A stretch of DNA of 64,000 bases from Carnobacteriaceae bacterium zg-84. Its GTDB lineage: Bacteria > Bacillota > Bacilli > Lactobacillales > Aerococcaceae. Below the pieces are notes generated by a model that had not been told where the DNA came from, ran no database searches, and saw only the letters and a list, made by a program, of their open reading frames with translations. Position numbers and translations under genes: made by a program. The stretch spans positions 1,444,864 to 1,508,863 of the forward strand of contig CP059430.1 in assembly GCA_013874835.1 (NCBI GenBank), written 5' to 3'. Shown piece after piece: positions 56,216 through 64,000 of this stretch; positions within the stretch are counted from its first letter, which is position 1, and every line of letters begins with the position of its first letter.

Positions 56216-56905
56216 TTAAAATAGTCCACCACGAATATTTAATTTTTTCTTCAAATAGAATTTTGCACCTAATGTGATAACTCCAATGATTAAATAAATA
56301 GATTTATCTAAAACAGGGTTGATGACTGCTGGAATAAAACTTGTGACAAAAATACCCGACACACAAATTAACATCGTTAAAATTGTAATCATCAAATATT
56401 TAAACAATGCAACCCATTTATGCGTCGATGCTTTCATCATTTCTTGATACTTAGGAGATGCTTTCGTTAATACTAACATCGCCAATCCCATAATCACATA
56501 ATTAAGCAACATAGACACAATCCCTAACGACTGACTATTAGCAGAAATTCCTGTCATAATCATAAAGAATGACCCCATAAGTAGTCCACCGTCTAAAAAT
56601 AATTTCCAGTCAGGAGACGGTTTTGTTTCATCTTCTTTCGGCCCTTCTAAAATACGTTTTGTCTGTTCAGCAACTGTTCCATACAACTGTCTTGCCGTTT
56701 TACCTGTTTTTTGATTTTGAATAAGTTCTTGCATCATTGTATAGGCTAAACGCTGTCTGTCTAATTCTGATACATTCGCTAAAGACAATGCTTTATCTAA
56801 ATCATGAATGTATTGTTCATTTCTTTTTGTTAACTGTCCCGCCAATACTACATTCTCTTTAGCATAATCAATGTGTTCAATAACTTCTTTCTTTTTGGCT
56901 ACCAT
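56216..56905 (-). CDS. DUF1129 family membrane protein
   Basis: 229 residues. A soluble helical N-terminal half (EVIEHIDYAKENVVLAGQLTKRNEQYIHDLDKALSL...QKTGKTARQLYGTVAEQTKRI) followed by four membrane helices (about 103-123, 127-147, 165-187, 196-216). This is the DUF1129 layout, common in Lactobacillales next to ychF. Function unknown. Start at 56905 has GGAGGCGAG upstream. The 149-bp gap from ychF holds a short open frame (VEEIKNKKLSMDGILEQSKK...) with no start signal. Confidence 0.88.
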   Translation of the reverse strand: MVAKKKEVIEHIDYAKENVVLAGQLTKRNEQYIHDLDKALSLANVSELDRQRLAYTMMQELIQNQKTGKTARQLYGTVAEQTKRILEGPKEDETKPSPDWKLFLDGGLLMGSFFMIMTGISANSQSLGIVSMLLNYVIMGLAMLVLTKASPKYQEMMKASTHKWVALFKYLMITILTMLICVSGIFVTSFIPAVINPVLDKSIYLIIGVITLGAKFYLKKKLNIRGGLF

Positions 56906-57054
56906 TACTACTCGCCTCCATTTATATCTGTTTGCATATCATCTTTCTTTGACTGTTCTAAAATACCATCCATAGAAAGTTTTTTATTTTTTATTTCTTC
57001 TACTTTTTATATTATCCTAGCACAATACGACCATACAGTTATTTCATATAATGA

Positions 57055-58155
57055 TTATACATTAAATCTAAATAACATAATATCCCCGTCTTGAACAACA
57101 TACTCTTTTCCTTCTAAACGAACACGTCCAGCTTCTTTTGCTGTTTGCATATTTCCATAATGTAATAAATCATCATACGCTACCGTTTCTGCACGAATAA
57201 AACCTCGCTCAAAATCAGAGTGAATAATACCAGCACATTGAGGAGCTTTCATACCACGTTTAAATGTCCATGCACGTACTTCTTGTTCTCCTGCTGTAAA
57301 ATAAGTGCCTAATCCCAATAATGTGTAGGCTTTTTGAATTAAAATATCTAATCCTGACGTTTCAATACCGAAATCTTTTAAATATTCTATTTTTTCATCA
57401 TCTTCTAATTCTGCAACTTCTTCTTCAATTCTAGCACATACGACAACGACTTCTGCATGTTCACTTTCTGCGAATGCTTCAACATGTTTAACATAGTCAT
57501 TTGTACCACCATTAGATAAATCATCTTCTGAAATATTTGCTACATATAAAACAGGCTTTGTTGTCAATAAGAATAAACCTTTCACAATCGGTAACTCTTC
57601 ATCAGCAAATTCAACTGTTCTTGCTGATTTCCCTTCTTCCAACGCAGATTTTAAACGTGTTAAAATATCCGCTTCAATCATGGCATCCTTATCTTTTGAT
57701 TTTGCTAGTTTGGCCACACGCGCTAAACGTTTATCTACACTTTCTAAATCGGCTAAAACAAGCTCTAAGTTAATGGTTTCAATATCTGCTAATGGATCTA
57801 CTTTTCCGTCAACGTGTGTAATATTTTCATCTTCAAAACAACGCACCACATGACAAATCGCATCTACTTGTCGAATATGACTTAAAAATTTATTGCCTAA
57901 ACCTTCACCTTTACTTGCACCACGTACAATACCAGCAATATCTGTAAACTCAAAGGTTGTCGGTACTGTTTTTTTAGGTTTAACAAGTTCTGTTAATTTT
58001 TGTAAACGTAAATCAGGTACTTCAACCACACCCACATTTGGATCAATGGTTGCAAACGGGTAGTTTGCCGCCTCTACTCCTGCCTTTGTAATTGCATTAA
58101 ATAGTGTTGATTTACCAACATTTGGTAAACCAACAATGCCTGCTGTTAAAGCCAT
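57055..58155 (-). CDS. ychF: Redox-regulated ATPase YchF
   Basis: Obg-related P-loop ATPase that binds the ribosome. 366 residues from the ATG at 58155 (AAAGGAGAA upstream; the frame runs 16 codons further without support). Motifs: MALTAGIVGLPNVGKSTLFNAIT, the altered G4 region that gives ATP specificity (YVANISEDD), a coiled coil in the middle, and the TGS domain (AWTFKRGMKAPQCAGIIHSDFERGFIRAETV). It follows DUF951 in the rsmG-parA-parB-DUF951-ychF-DUF1129 order. Confidence 0.97.
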   Translation of the reverse strand: MALTAGIVGLPNVGKSTLFNAITKAGVEAANYPFATIDPNVGVVEVPDLRLQKLTELVKPKKTVPTTFEFTDIAGIVRGASKGEGLGNKFLSHIRQVDAICHVVRCFEDENITHVDGKVDPLADIETINLELVLADLESVDKRLARVAKLAKSKDKDAMIEADILTRLKSALEEGKSARTVEFADEELPIVKGLFLLTTKPVLYVANISEDDLSNGGTNDYVKHVEAFAESEHAEVVVVCARIEEEVAELEDDEKIEYLKDFGIETSGLDILIQKAYTLLGLGTYFTAGEQEVRAWTFKRGMKAPQCAGIIHSDFERGFIRAETVAYDDLLHYGNMQTAKEAGRVRLEGKEYVVQDGDIMLFRFNV

Positions 58156-58168
58156 TTCTTTTTCTCCT

Positions 58169-58396
58169 TTATTTTTCCACTGTTTGTGTATGTATCGGTG
58201 CAACTTTCACCAATACTTTTTTTATTTTTTTATTAAAATCATTGCGTGGCATTAACACAAGATGCCCACAATGTTCACATTTTATCCGAATATCCATGCC
58301 CATACGAATAATTTCCCAACGATTCGTTTGGCATGCATGCGGCTTTTTCATTTCAACAATATCATGTAAGCCATAAACCTTTTGTTGTACTGCCAT
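58169..58396 (-). CDS. DUF951 domain-containing protein
   Basis: 75-residue protein with the DUF951 pattern: YGLHDIVEMKKPHACQTNRWEIIRMGMDIRIKCEHCGHLVLMPR. Three Cys and a His (HAC, CEHC) could form a zinc site. Widespread in Firmicutes directly upstream of ychF; role unknown. AAAGGTAAA precedes the ATG. Confidence 0.92.
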   Translation of the reverse strand: MAVQQKVYGLHDIVEMKKPHACQTNRWEIIRMGMDIRIKCEHCGHLVLMPRNDFNKKIKKVLVKVAPIHTQTVEK

Positions 58397-58417
58397 AGAT
58401 TTTACCTTTCTTTTTTG

Positions 58418-58812
58418 TTATAGTCGTTTCACAAAAAAATGCTCTGAGTACGCATCATCTATTTGCTCATAAAAACCAACTTCTTCGTAATCTAGTGCTA
58501 AATAGAAATCTCTACCTTACCAATTAAATGTATCTAGTCGAATAATATTGACACCTAATTTTTTTGCACGAGTTTCCATTTCTTGCATCAACATTCTTCC
58601 TAATCCTTGACGTCTATACGCTTCATCAACAAAAACTTTCGAGGTATATAAATGCGGCATGTTGTCAAAGTTGCCGATAAACCTGCAATCAATTTATCAT
58701 CTTGTTTCATACCAATTTGAATGTCACCTATTTTTTTGTATGTTATATATTGTTCATCATATATTTGCAACAATTCATCAAGTATATCACTTTCTTCATT
58801 TGATAATGCCAC
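58418..58812 (-). pseudogene. GNAT acetyltransferase pseudogene
   Basis: The reading frame begins near 58812 (GTG; no ATG with a ribosome binding site) as ALSNEESDILDELLQIYDEQYITYK...LIAG, then a frameshift near 58670-58690 is needed to continue FIGNFDNMPHLYTSKVFVDEAYRRQGLGRML, the acetyl-CoA loop (RRQGLG). A TAA then interrupts LDTFNW-GRDFYLAL, after which the frame ends YEEVGFYEQIDDAYSEHFFVKRL. Such a GNAT gene normally has Gln at the TAA (CAA to TAA change inferred). Two independent lesions mark it as dead. It lies between parB and DUF951. Confidence 0.88.
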
Positions 58813-58833
58813 TATTTTATATATAATACTCTC

Positions 58834-59730
58834 CTAATCAAATTGAATATTTAATATATCTAAAATACGTGTTAAATCATCTTTAGATAAATATTCGATT
58901 TCAATCTTACCTTTATTACCTTTTTCAATAATATGTACAGATGTACCAAACTTATCCGTTAGCCGCTCTTCACTTTCAACCACATAATACGGTCTGCTTT
59001 CACGTTGTTTTTTCGTTTTTGTATGAGGTTGAGGTACTAACATTTTTTGTACGATCTCCTCTAATTGACGAACAGTCAAACCTTCTTTAATTGTCTTTTT
59101 GGCTAATGCTACAATATCTTCCTCTTTTTCAAGGGTTAATAGTGTTCTTGCTTGACCCATTGTCAACTCTTGATTTTCTAACATCACTTTAACAATTTGA
59201 GGTAATCCTAACAAACGAATGTAATTAGCTACATACGGTCTACTTTTTCCTAGACGTTCTGCTACTTGCGCTTGTGTTAATGACAATTTTGTCATTAATG
59301 TATGATACGCTTGAGCTTCTTCTAGTGGATTTAAATCTTCGCGTTGTAAATTTTCAACCACAGCAATTTCAATCATCAATGGTTCATCAAGTTGTCTAAC
59401 AATCGCAGGTATACTTTCTTTCCCTGCTAATTTAGACGCACGTACACGTCTTTCTCCAGCAACAATCTCATATCCCTTAATACTTGACTTTCTTAAAATA
59501 ACGGGTTGAAAAACGCCAGTTTGTTTAATAGACTCTGCTAATTCATTTAAAGCCTGCTCATCAAATGTTTTTCTTGGCTGATAAGGATTTGGACGAATAT
59601 CACTCAACAAAATTTCTTCGACTTGTTCATTATCTAAATCAATCGTCTCAAAATCTTCCATTGGACTAGAAAATAAAGCACCAATACCTTTTCCCAAACC
59701 TTTTGTTTGTTTCTCTTTTTTAGTTGCCAT
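58834..59730 (-). CDS. parB: Chromosome-partitioning protein ParB (Spo0J)
   Basis: CTPase DNA clamp that loads on parS sites near the origin and helps recruit SMC. 298 residues: N-terminal GLGKGIGALFS, ParB/Srx domain with NPYQPRKTFDE and the CTP-binding GERRVRAS, helix-turn-helix LTQAQVAERLGKSRPYVANYIRLLGLP, and a C-terminal dimer domain. The ATG lies inside the parA gene end (11-bp overlap), so the two are coupled. No full parS site was found in the window. Confidence 0.97.
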   Translation of the reverse strand: MATKKEKQTKGLGKGIGALFSSPMEDFETIDLDNEQVEEILLSDIRPNPYQPRKTFDEQALNELAESIKQTGVFQPVILRKSSIKGYEIVAGERRVRASKLAGKESIPAIVRQLDEPLMIEIAVVENLQREDLNPLEEAQAYHTLMTKLSLTQAQVAERLGKSRPYVANYIRLLGLPQIVKVMLENQELTMGQARTLLTLEKEEDIVALAKKTIKEGLTVRQLEEIVQKMLVPQPHTKTKKQRESRPYYVVESEERLTDKFGTSVHIIEKGNKGKIEIEYLSKDDLTRILDILNIQFD

Positions 59731-60487
59731 TATCTAACACTTCCTTTGCTAAGTCTAAATATAGCTTGGCACCTTTTGAACGTTTGTCGTAATCAATAAT
59801 AGCTTGTCCATAGCTTGGTGCTTCTGATAAGCGTACACTTCGCACAATAATCGTATCATACACTTTTTCTTTAAAATATTTACGTACTTCTTCAACTACT
59901 TCTGCACCTAAATTTGTGCGTGCATCTAACATCGTTAAAAGTACTCCTTCAATTTTTAATTCTTTATTGAAATTTTGATGCACCAATCGAATTGTATTCC
60001 ATAATTGTCCTAATCCTTCTAACGCATAATACTCGCATTGTACAGGAATTAAGACAGAGTCACTTGCTGTAAAAGCATTTAACGTCAATGCTCCTAAAGC
60101 AGGGGGGCAATCAATTAAAATATAATCGTATTCATCAATAATCGGTTGAATAGCTCTTTTTAATAATTGTTCTCGTCTTTCTACAGCATACAATTCTAAT
60201 TCAGCACCTGCTAAATTGATAGTGGCTGGTACAACCCATAAATTTTCACGACTAGATTCAAAAATAGCTTCTTTGATGTTTAAGTCATCGACTAAAACAC
60301 TATATATGTCTTTATGTTCAACATCAGCTTTATTGATACCTAGACCGCTGGTCGCATTTCCTTGTGCATCACTATCAATTAACAATACTTTTTTTCCTAA
60401 ATAAGCTAAGGACGCACCTAAATTGATAGCTGTTGTCGTTTTACCAACGCCACCTTTTTGGTTTGAAACTGCAATAACTTTTCCCAT
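59720..60487 (-). CDS. parA: Chromosome-partitioning ATPase ParA (Soj)
   Basis: Deviant Walker ATPase working with ParB in origin segregation and control of DnaA. 255 residues; deviant Walker A NQKGGVGKTTTAINLG, ILIDCPPALGALTLNAF and the helix LPVQCEYYALEGLGQL-type segment. No N-terminal DNA-binding extension, as in chromosomal Soj. Placed between rsmG and parB, the normal origin-proximal order, which suggests that this window is close to oriC. Confidence 0.97.
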   Translation of the reverse strand: MGKVIAVSNQKGGVGKTTTAINLGASLAYLGKKVLLIDSDAQGNATSGLGINKADVEHKDIYSVLVDDLNIKEAIFESSRENLWVVPATINLAGAELELYAVERREQLLKRAIQPIIDEYDYILIDCPPALGALTLNAFTASDSVLIPVQCEYYALEGLGQLWNTIRLVHQNFNKELKIEGVLLTMLDARTNLGAEVVEEVRKYFKEKVYDTIIVRSVRLSEAPSYGQAIIDYDKRSKGAKLYLDLAKEVLDNGN

Positions 60488-60496
60488 ACTATCCTC

Positions 60497-61216
60497 CTAT
60501 CTAATTGGACTTTTAGCCGGTATACCAGCTTTTCTTGGATATTTATTTGGTGTTTCTTTTGTCTTTTTCACAATAATAATATGCCGACTTCCCGCATCTT
60601 GCGGTAATTCAAAAGAAATATCATCTACTAATTGTCCACCTAATAATGTGATTGCTTTTTGACTTTCTTCTTTTTCTTCTTGTGTACTAGCAGCTTTCAT
60701 CGACACAAAATAGCCACCTTTTTTCACTAAGGGCAAACAAAATTCTGTTAATAAGTTCAATCTTGCCACAGCTCGTGCGGTTACAATATCAAATGTTTCA
60801 CGATATACTTTATTTTGACCAAATTGTTCTGCTCTATCATGATAACAAACAACGTCTTTTAATGCTAATACACGAACTAACTCATTCAAAAAGGTAATAC
60901 GTTTATTTAATGAATCAACAATGGTTATATGCAAATGTGGTAGTGCAATTTTTAATGGTATACTTGGAAAACCTGCACCTGCACCAACATCACAAACACG
61001 AATGGGTTCATTTAATAAATCTGTATGAATGGCTAATGTTAAGCAGTCATAAAAATGTTTCAAGTACACATCGGCTTGGTCTGTAATAGCCGTTAAATTC
61101 ATCTTTTCATTCCATTCCACAAGCATACGATAATACGTATCATATTGTTTTTCTTGTTCTTTTGTTAAATGAATACCCTGTTTTTCAAGTAATAATATAA
61201 ACTGTTCAGGTGTCAT
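60497..61216 (-). CDS. rsmG: 16S rRNA (guanine527-N7)-methyltransferase
   Basis: Methylates G527 in 16S rRNA; loss gives low-level streptomycin resistance in other bacteria. 239 residues; [25 protein letters not shown], the SAM motif [20 protein letters not shown], and [39 protein letters not shown] precedes the ATG. First gene of the rsmG-parA-parB run; a weak TGGTAAAGT box about 70 bp upstream may be its promoter. Confidence 0.97.
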   Translation of the reverse strand: MTPEQFILLLEKQGIHLTKEQEKQYDTYYRMLVEWNEKMNLTAITDQADVYLKHFYDCLTLAIHTDLLNEPIRVCDVGAGAGFPSIPLKIALPHLHITIVDSLNKRITFLNELVRVLALKDVVCYHDRAEQFGQNKVYRETFDIVTARAVARLNLLTEFCLPLVKKGGYFVSMKAASTQEEKEESQKAITLLGGQLVDDISFELPQDAGSRHIIIVKKTKETPNKYPRKAGIPAKSPIR

Positions 61217-61318
61217 ACACTTCTCCTTTATAGAGCTCTTTTAGACAGTAAAACTCACTTTATACTTTACCATAAATCCGTCTATTTTTCTATACTCAAG
61301 CAAAAATATAGATATAAC

Positions 61319-61358
61319 AAAAAAAGACGTGAAACAACTCAACGTTGTTTCACATCTT
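61319..61358 (-). terminator. Terminator of prs
   Basis: Minus strand stem AAGATGTGAAACAA/TTGTTTCACGTCTT (one G-U/A-C adjustment) with a 7-nt loop and seven T. The second arm contains TGTTTCACGT, identical to ten bases of the parS consensus. Confidence 0.9.
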
Positions 61359-61366
61359 TGAACTCA

Positions 61367-62347
61367 TTATTTATGTTTTGAAAATTTTTCAATGAATAGT
61401 GGACTGACTGGTCTATTTTCATGAATACGTGTAATTGCTTCTGCCATCAATTCAGAAACAGATACCGTCACAATTTTTCCGCCTTGTTTTTCTTCTGGTA
61501 AATCAATCGTATCCGTCACAACAACTTCTTTAATAATAGAGTTATTTAAACGTTCAATTGCTGGGCCAGATAACACAGCATGCGTACAACATACATAAAC
61601 GTCTGTTGCATGTCCTACTTCTTTTAATGCATTCGCTGCTAGAGAAATAGTTCCAGCTGTATCAATCATATCGTCAATCAAAATACATGTTTTCCCTTCA
61701 ACATTCCCAATAATGTTCATAATTTCGGCAACATTGTCTTTCGGACGACGTTTATCAATAATCGCAATCGGTGCTTTTAAGAATTCAGCTAATTTTCTTG
61801 CACGTGTTACACCACCATGATCTGGTGATACCACGACAACTTCTTCTAAATCTAAATCTTTTTCCAAGAAATAATTTGCCAGTAACGGAGCACCTAACAA
61901 ATGGTCTACCGGAATATCAAAAAATCCTTGGATTTGTGCAGCATGCAAATCAACTGTTAATAAGCGATCTGCTCCTGCTTGAGTTATCATATTGGCTACT
62001 AATTTTGATGTGATTGGTTCTCTCGGTTTTGCTTTTCTGTCTTGTCTTGCATAACCATAATATGGCATAATCACATTGATTGTTTTCGCACTCGCACGTT
62101 TTAATGCATCAATCATAATCAATAATTCCATTAAATTATCATTGACTGGATGTGATGTTGACTGTACAACATAAACGTGACAGCCACGTATACTTTCTTC
62201 AATATTGACTTTAATCTCTCCATCGCTAAAATGTGAGACCGTTAATTTCCCTAATTCTACTCCAACAGATTCAGCAATTTTTTCGGCTAAAGGTCTATTT
62301 GAACTTAGAGAAAAAATCTTCAACTTTGGATCAGAATAATGTACCAT
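61367..62347 (-). CDS. prs: Ribose-phosphate pyrophosphokinase
   Basis: Makes PRPP from ribose 5-phosphate and ATP for nucleotide, NAD, His and Trp synthesis; PRPP is also the effector of the PurR encoded at 22.6 kb. 326 residues; the motifs [60 protein letters not shown] and the PRPP-binding [14 protein letters not shown] are all present (class I). GGAGGAATTC precedes the ATG. Placed after glmU, a conserved Firmicutes order (glmU-prs). Confidence 0.97.
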   Translation of the reverse strand: MVHYSDPKLKIFSLSSNRPLAEKIAESVGVELGKLTVSHFSDGEIKVNIEESIRGCHVYVVQSTSHPVNDNLMELLIMIDALKRASAKTINVIMPYYGYARQDRKAKPREPITSKLVANMITQAGADRLLTVDLHAAQIQGFFDIPVDHLLGAPLLANYFLEKDLDLEEVVVVSPDHGGVTRARKLAEFLKAPIAIIDKRRPKDNVAEIMNIIGNVEGKTCILIDDMIDTAGTISLAANALKEVGHATDVYVCCTHAVLSGPAIERLNNSIIKEVVVTDTIDLPEEKQGGKIVTVSVSELMAEAITRIHENRPVSPLFIEKFSKHK

Positions 62348-62439
62348 TATGAATTCCTCCGATTATAACAATTATTTTTTAACACTACCCTTATAATACT
62401 CCTATTGGTACCGTTTTTCCAGTAAAAACCATACTTTTT

Positions 62440-63816
62440 TTAATCTTTTTTCGCATAAGGAAGTTTAGTCGCATAATCTTTTTTATTTTCTTGTTTTCCT
62501 CTAGCAATCGCAAGAGCATTATCAGGAACATCTTTTGTAATCGTTGAACCCGCAGCTATAAACGCACCATCTCCTATCGTTACCGGAGAAATGATATTAG
62601 CGTTACATCCTATAAAACTATCGTGACCAATCGTTGAATGATGTTTATTTTTTCCATCATAATTCACAACAACCGTACCACAACCAACGTTGATACGTTC
62701 ACCTAATGTTGCATCTCCAACATACGTTAAATGACCCATTTTTGTATCATTACCAATCGTTGTATTTTTTACTTCAACAAAGTTTCCAACATGGACACGC
62801 TCATGTAAAATTGTATTCGGACGAATATGTGCCATTGGACCAATATCTGAGAAAGAATGGATATAAGATTTTTCTAAACAAGAAGATTTTACCGTGATAT
62901 GATTTTCAAGTGTCATATCAACTAATTCAGAATTCATACCAATGAAACAATTTTGTCCAATCACCGTTTTTCCTTTTAAGTAAACATTTGGTTCAATAAT
63001 CGTATCTGAGCCAATTTGTACATCACTATCAATATATGTCGCATTAGCATCAATTAGTGTTACACCATTTCTCATGTGTTGTTCATTGATACGTTTCCGC
63101 ATTAGTACATTCGCTTGTTGTAAAGCAACTCTATCATTGACACCTAAACTTTCTTCTAAAGAATCCATTTGATAAGCTGTCACGATTTCTTGATTGTTTT
63201 TCAAAATTTCAAGCACATCTGGTAAATAATATTCTCCTTGTGCATTATCATTATTAACATATTCTAACGCTTCAAACAAAGCACGATTATCAAACACATA
63301 TGTGCCTGTATTAATTTCTTTAATCAAACGTTCTTCTTCTGTTGCATCTTTATGCTCAACATTTTTTAAAACATGCCCATTTCCATCACGAATGACACGT
63401 CCATATCCAGTTGGATCATCTGCAATTGCAGTTAAAATGGTTGCTTTCGCTTGTTTTTCTAAATGATATGCCATTGCTTTTTCAATCGTTTCTGCTTGAA
63501 TAAGTGGTGTATCGCCACATAGCACAATCGTGATACCATCTTTATCACCTAAAAATGATTTCGCTTGTTTTACAGCATGGCCTGTTCCTAATTGTTCCTC
63601 TTGCAACGCATAAACACAACGATCTTTCATCAAATCTTTCACATCATTAGCACCATGGCCTACAATCGTTACAATTTCTTTAACGCCTGATTTTTCAACT
63701 TGAGAAACAACATGCTCCACCATTGCTTTTCCACATACATGATGTAAAACTTTATATAACGAGGACTTCATACGTGTCCCTTTTCCTGCGGCTAAAATAA
63801 TCGCAAATTTATTCAT
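62440..63816 (-). CDS. glmU: Bifunctional UDP-N-acetylglucosamine pyrophosphorylase/glucosamine-1-phosphate acetyltransferase
   Basis: Makes UDP-GlcNAc for the cell wall. 458 residues: N-terminal uridyltransferase ([51 protein letters not shown]) and C-terminal left-handed beta-helix acetyltransferase with repeated hexapeptides (about 250-440; [38 protein letters not shown]). GGAGATGTA precedes the ATG. It lies upstream of prs and downstream of an FtsX-like permease gene. Confidence 0.97.
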   Translation of the reverse strand: MNKFAIILAAGKGTRMKSSLYKVLHHVCGKAMVEHVVSQVEKSGVKEIVTIVGHGANDVKDLMKDRCVYALQEEQLGTGHAVKQAKSFLGDKDGITIVLCGDTPLIQAETIEKAMAYHLEKQAKATILTAIADDPTGYGRVIRDGNGHVLKNVEHKDATEEERLIKEINTGTYVFDNRALFEALEYVNNDNAQGEYYLPDVLEILKNNQEIVTAYQMDSLEESLGVNDRVALQQANVLMRKRINEQHMRNGVTLIDANATYIDSDVQIGSDTIIEPNVYLKGKTVIGQNCFIGMNSELVDMTLENHITVKSSCLEKSYIHSFSDIGPMAHIRPNTILHERVHVGNFVEVKNTTIGNDTKMGHLTYVGDATLGERINVGCGTVVVNYDGKNKHHSTIGHDSFIGCNANIISPVTIGDGAFIAAGSTITKDVPDNALAIARGKQENKKDYATKLPYAKKD

Positions 63817-63870
63817 GTTACATCTCCTTTTTCTTTACTCTTTACATAGTATATACCACTTTACAACAAG

Positions 63871-63904
63871 ATAAAAGAGATGTTCGTCTAAAACACCTCT
63901 TTTA
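63871..63904 (-). terminator. Terminator of the FtsX-like permease gene
   Basis: Minus strand stem AAAAGAGGTGTT/AACATCTCTTTT (one G-U pair) with a 7-nt loop, followed by a short T run. Confidence 0.75.
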
Positions 63905-63908
63905 TTAT

Positions 63909-64000
63909 TTATTCAACTGATTTTAAAGCTTCTAGCATATCTACTTTTTTTAAATAACGATGAACAATATATCCTAAACCAATGAGTAGTAGTATCAGCA
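63909..64000 (-). CDS. FtsX-like ABC transporter permease, C-terminal end (5' part outside window)
   Basis: Only the last 30 residues are inside the window: LILLLIGLGYIVHRYLKKVDMLEALKSVE. A final membrane helix followed by a short cytosolic tail with the pattern DMLEALKSVE is the usual end of MacB/FtsX-type permeases (P-EALRxE). The substrate cannot be inferred from this part; such genes next to glmU may belong to a peptide- or lipoprotein-export pair. Confidence 0.6.
   Translation of the reverse strand, partial: LILLLIGLGYIVHRYLKKVDMLEALKSVE

Noticed and set aside
56906-57054. Short open frame VEEIKNKKLSMDGILEQSKKDDMQTDINGGE between ychF and DUF1129
   Set aside because: No ribosome binding site before its only ATG, 21 codons from that ATG, and the frame has a stop just upstream. 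It might be the tail of a lost gene but cannot be supported.

Overview
The window looks like a chromosomal segment of a low-GC Gram-positive bacterium of the order Lactobacillales. The grounds are AT-rich third positions and intergenic DNA, strong AGGAGG-type ribosome binding sites, cre sites and HPr kinase, a sortase with LPXTG-type surface proteins, an extended L27 with its Prp protease, and Firmicutes gene orders: rplU-prp-rpmA, dnaE-pfkA-pyk, hprK-lgt-gpsA-galU-trxB, dnaG-rpoD and rsmG-parA-parB-DUF951-ychF. The genus cannot be fixed by eye; a Carnobacteriaceae- or Aerococcaceae-like host-associated coccus is a guess. No rRNA, tRNA, CRISPR array or prophage was seen.

Layout. 1-3.4 kb: end of a YtxK-like methyltransferase, the L21/L27 operon with an L21 leader, and a UPF0223-inositol monophosphatase-GNAT cluster. 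3.3-9.9 kb: accessory region with a tiny membrane ORF, three tandem paralogous membrane proteins that contain an internal duplication, and a 1335-residue FPKTG-anchored CnaB adhesin. 9.9-11.5 kb: a broken IS1182-type element that landed inside the pyk terminator hairpin and duplicated it. 11.5-31.4 kb: core metabolism and envelope (pyk, pfkA, dnaE, a diacylglycerol kinase, thiolase, rplK-rplA with two apparent L1-binding sites, purR, murF, ddl, srtA, trxB, galU, gpsA, lgt, hprK). 31.6-42.4 kb: a sugar-utilisation island with an ABC transporter, GH36 alpha-galactosidase, MsmK-type ATPase, a frameshifted surface GH16 glycosidase and a divergent AraC regulator, flanked by two cre-like sites. 42.4-50.6 kb: htpX-lemA, plsY, an uncharacterised protein, a glutamine-amidotransferase-type hydrolase, rarA, a class A penicillin-binding protein and a CPBP protein. 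50.9-64 kb: rpoD-dnaG, DUF1189, a CshB-like helicase, DUF1129, ychF, DUF951, a decayed GNAT gene, parB-parA, rsmG, prs, glmU and the tail of an FtsX-like permease.

How parts fit together. SrtA (26.0 kb) is the only sortase here and is the likely anchor for both surface proteins. Lgt would lipidate the sugar-binding lipoprotein. HprK and the cre-like sites place the sugar operon under carbon catabolite control. MurF, Ddl, GlmU, GalU and the class A PBP supply the cell wall.

The most unusual items are the three tandem duplicated-domain membrane proteins, the IS inserted in the pyk terminator with its highly structured leader, the paired L1-binding sites, and the GH16 gene broken in a way that fits loss of one copy of a 7-bp repeat.
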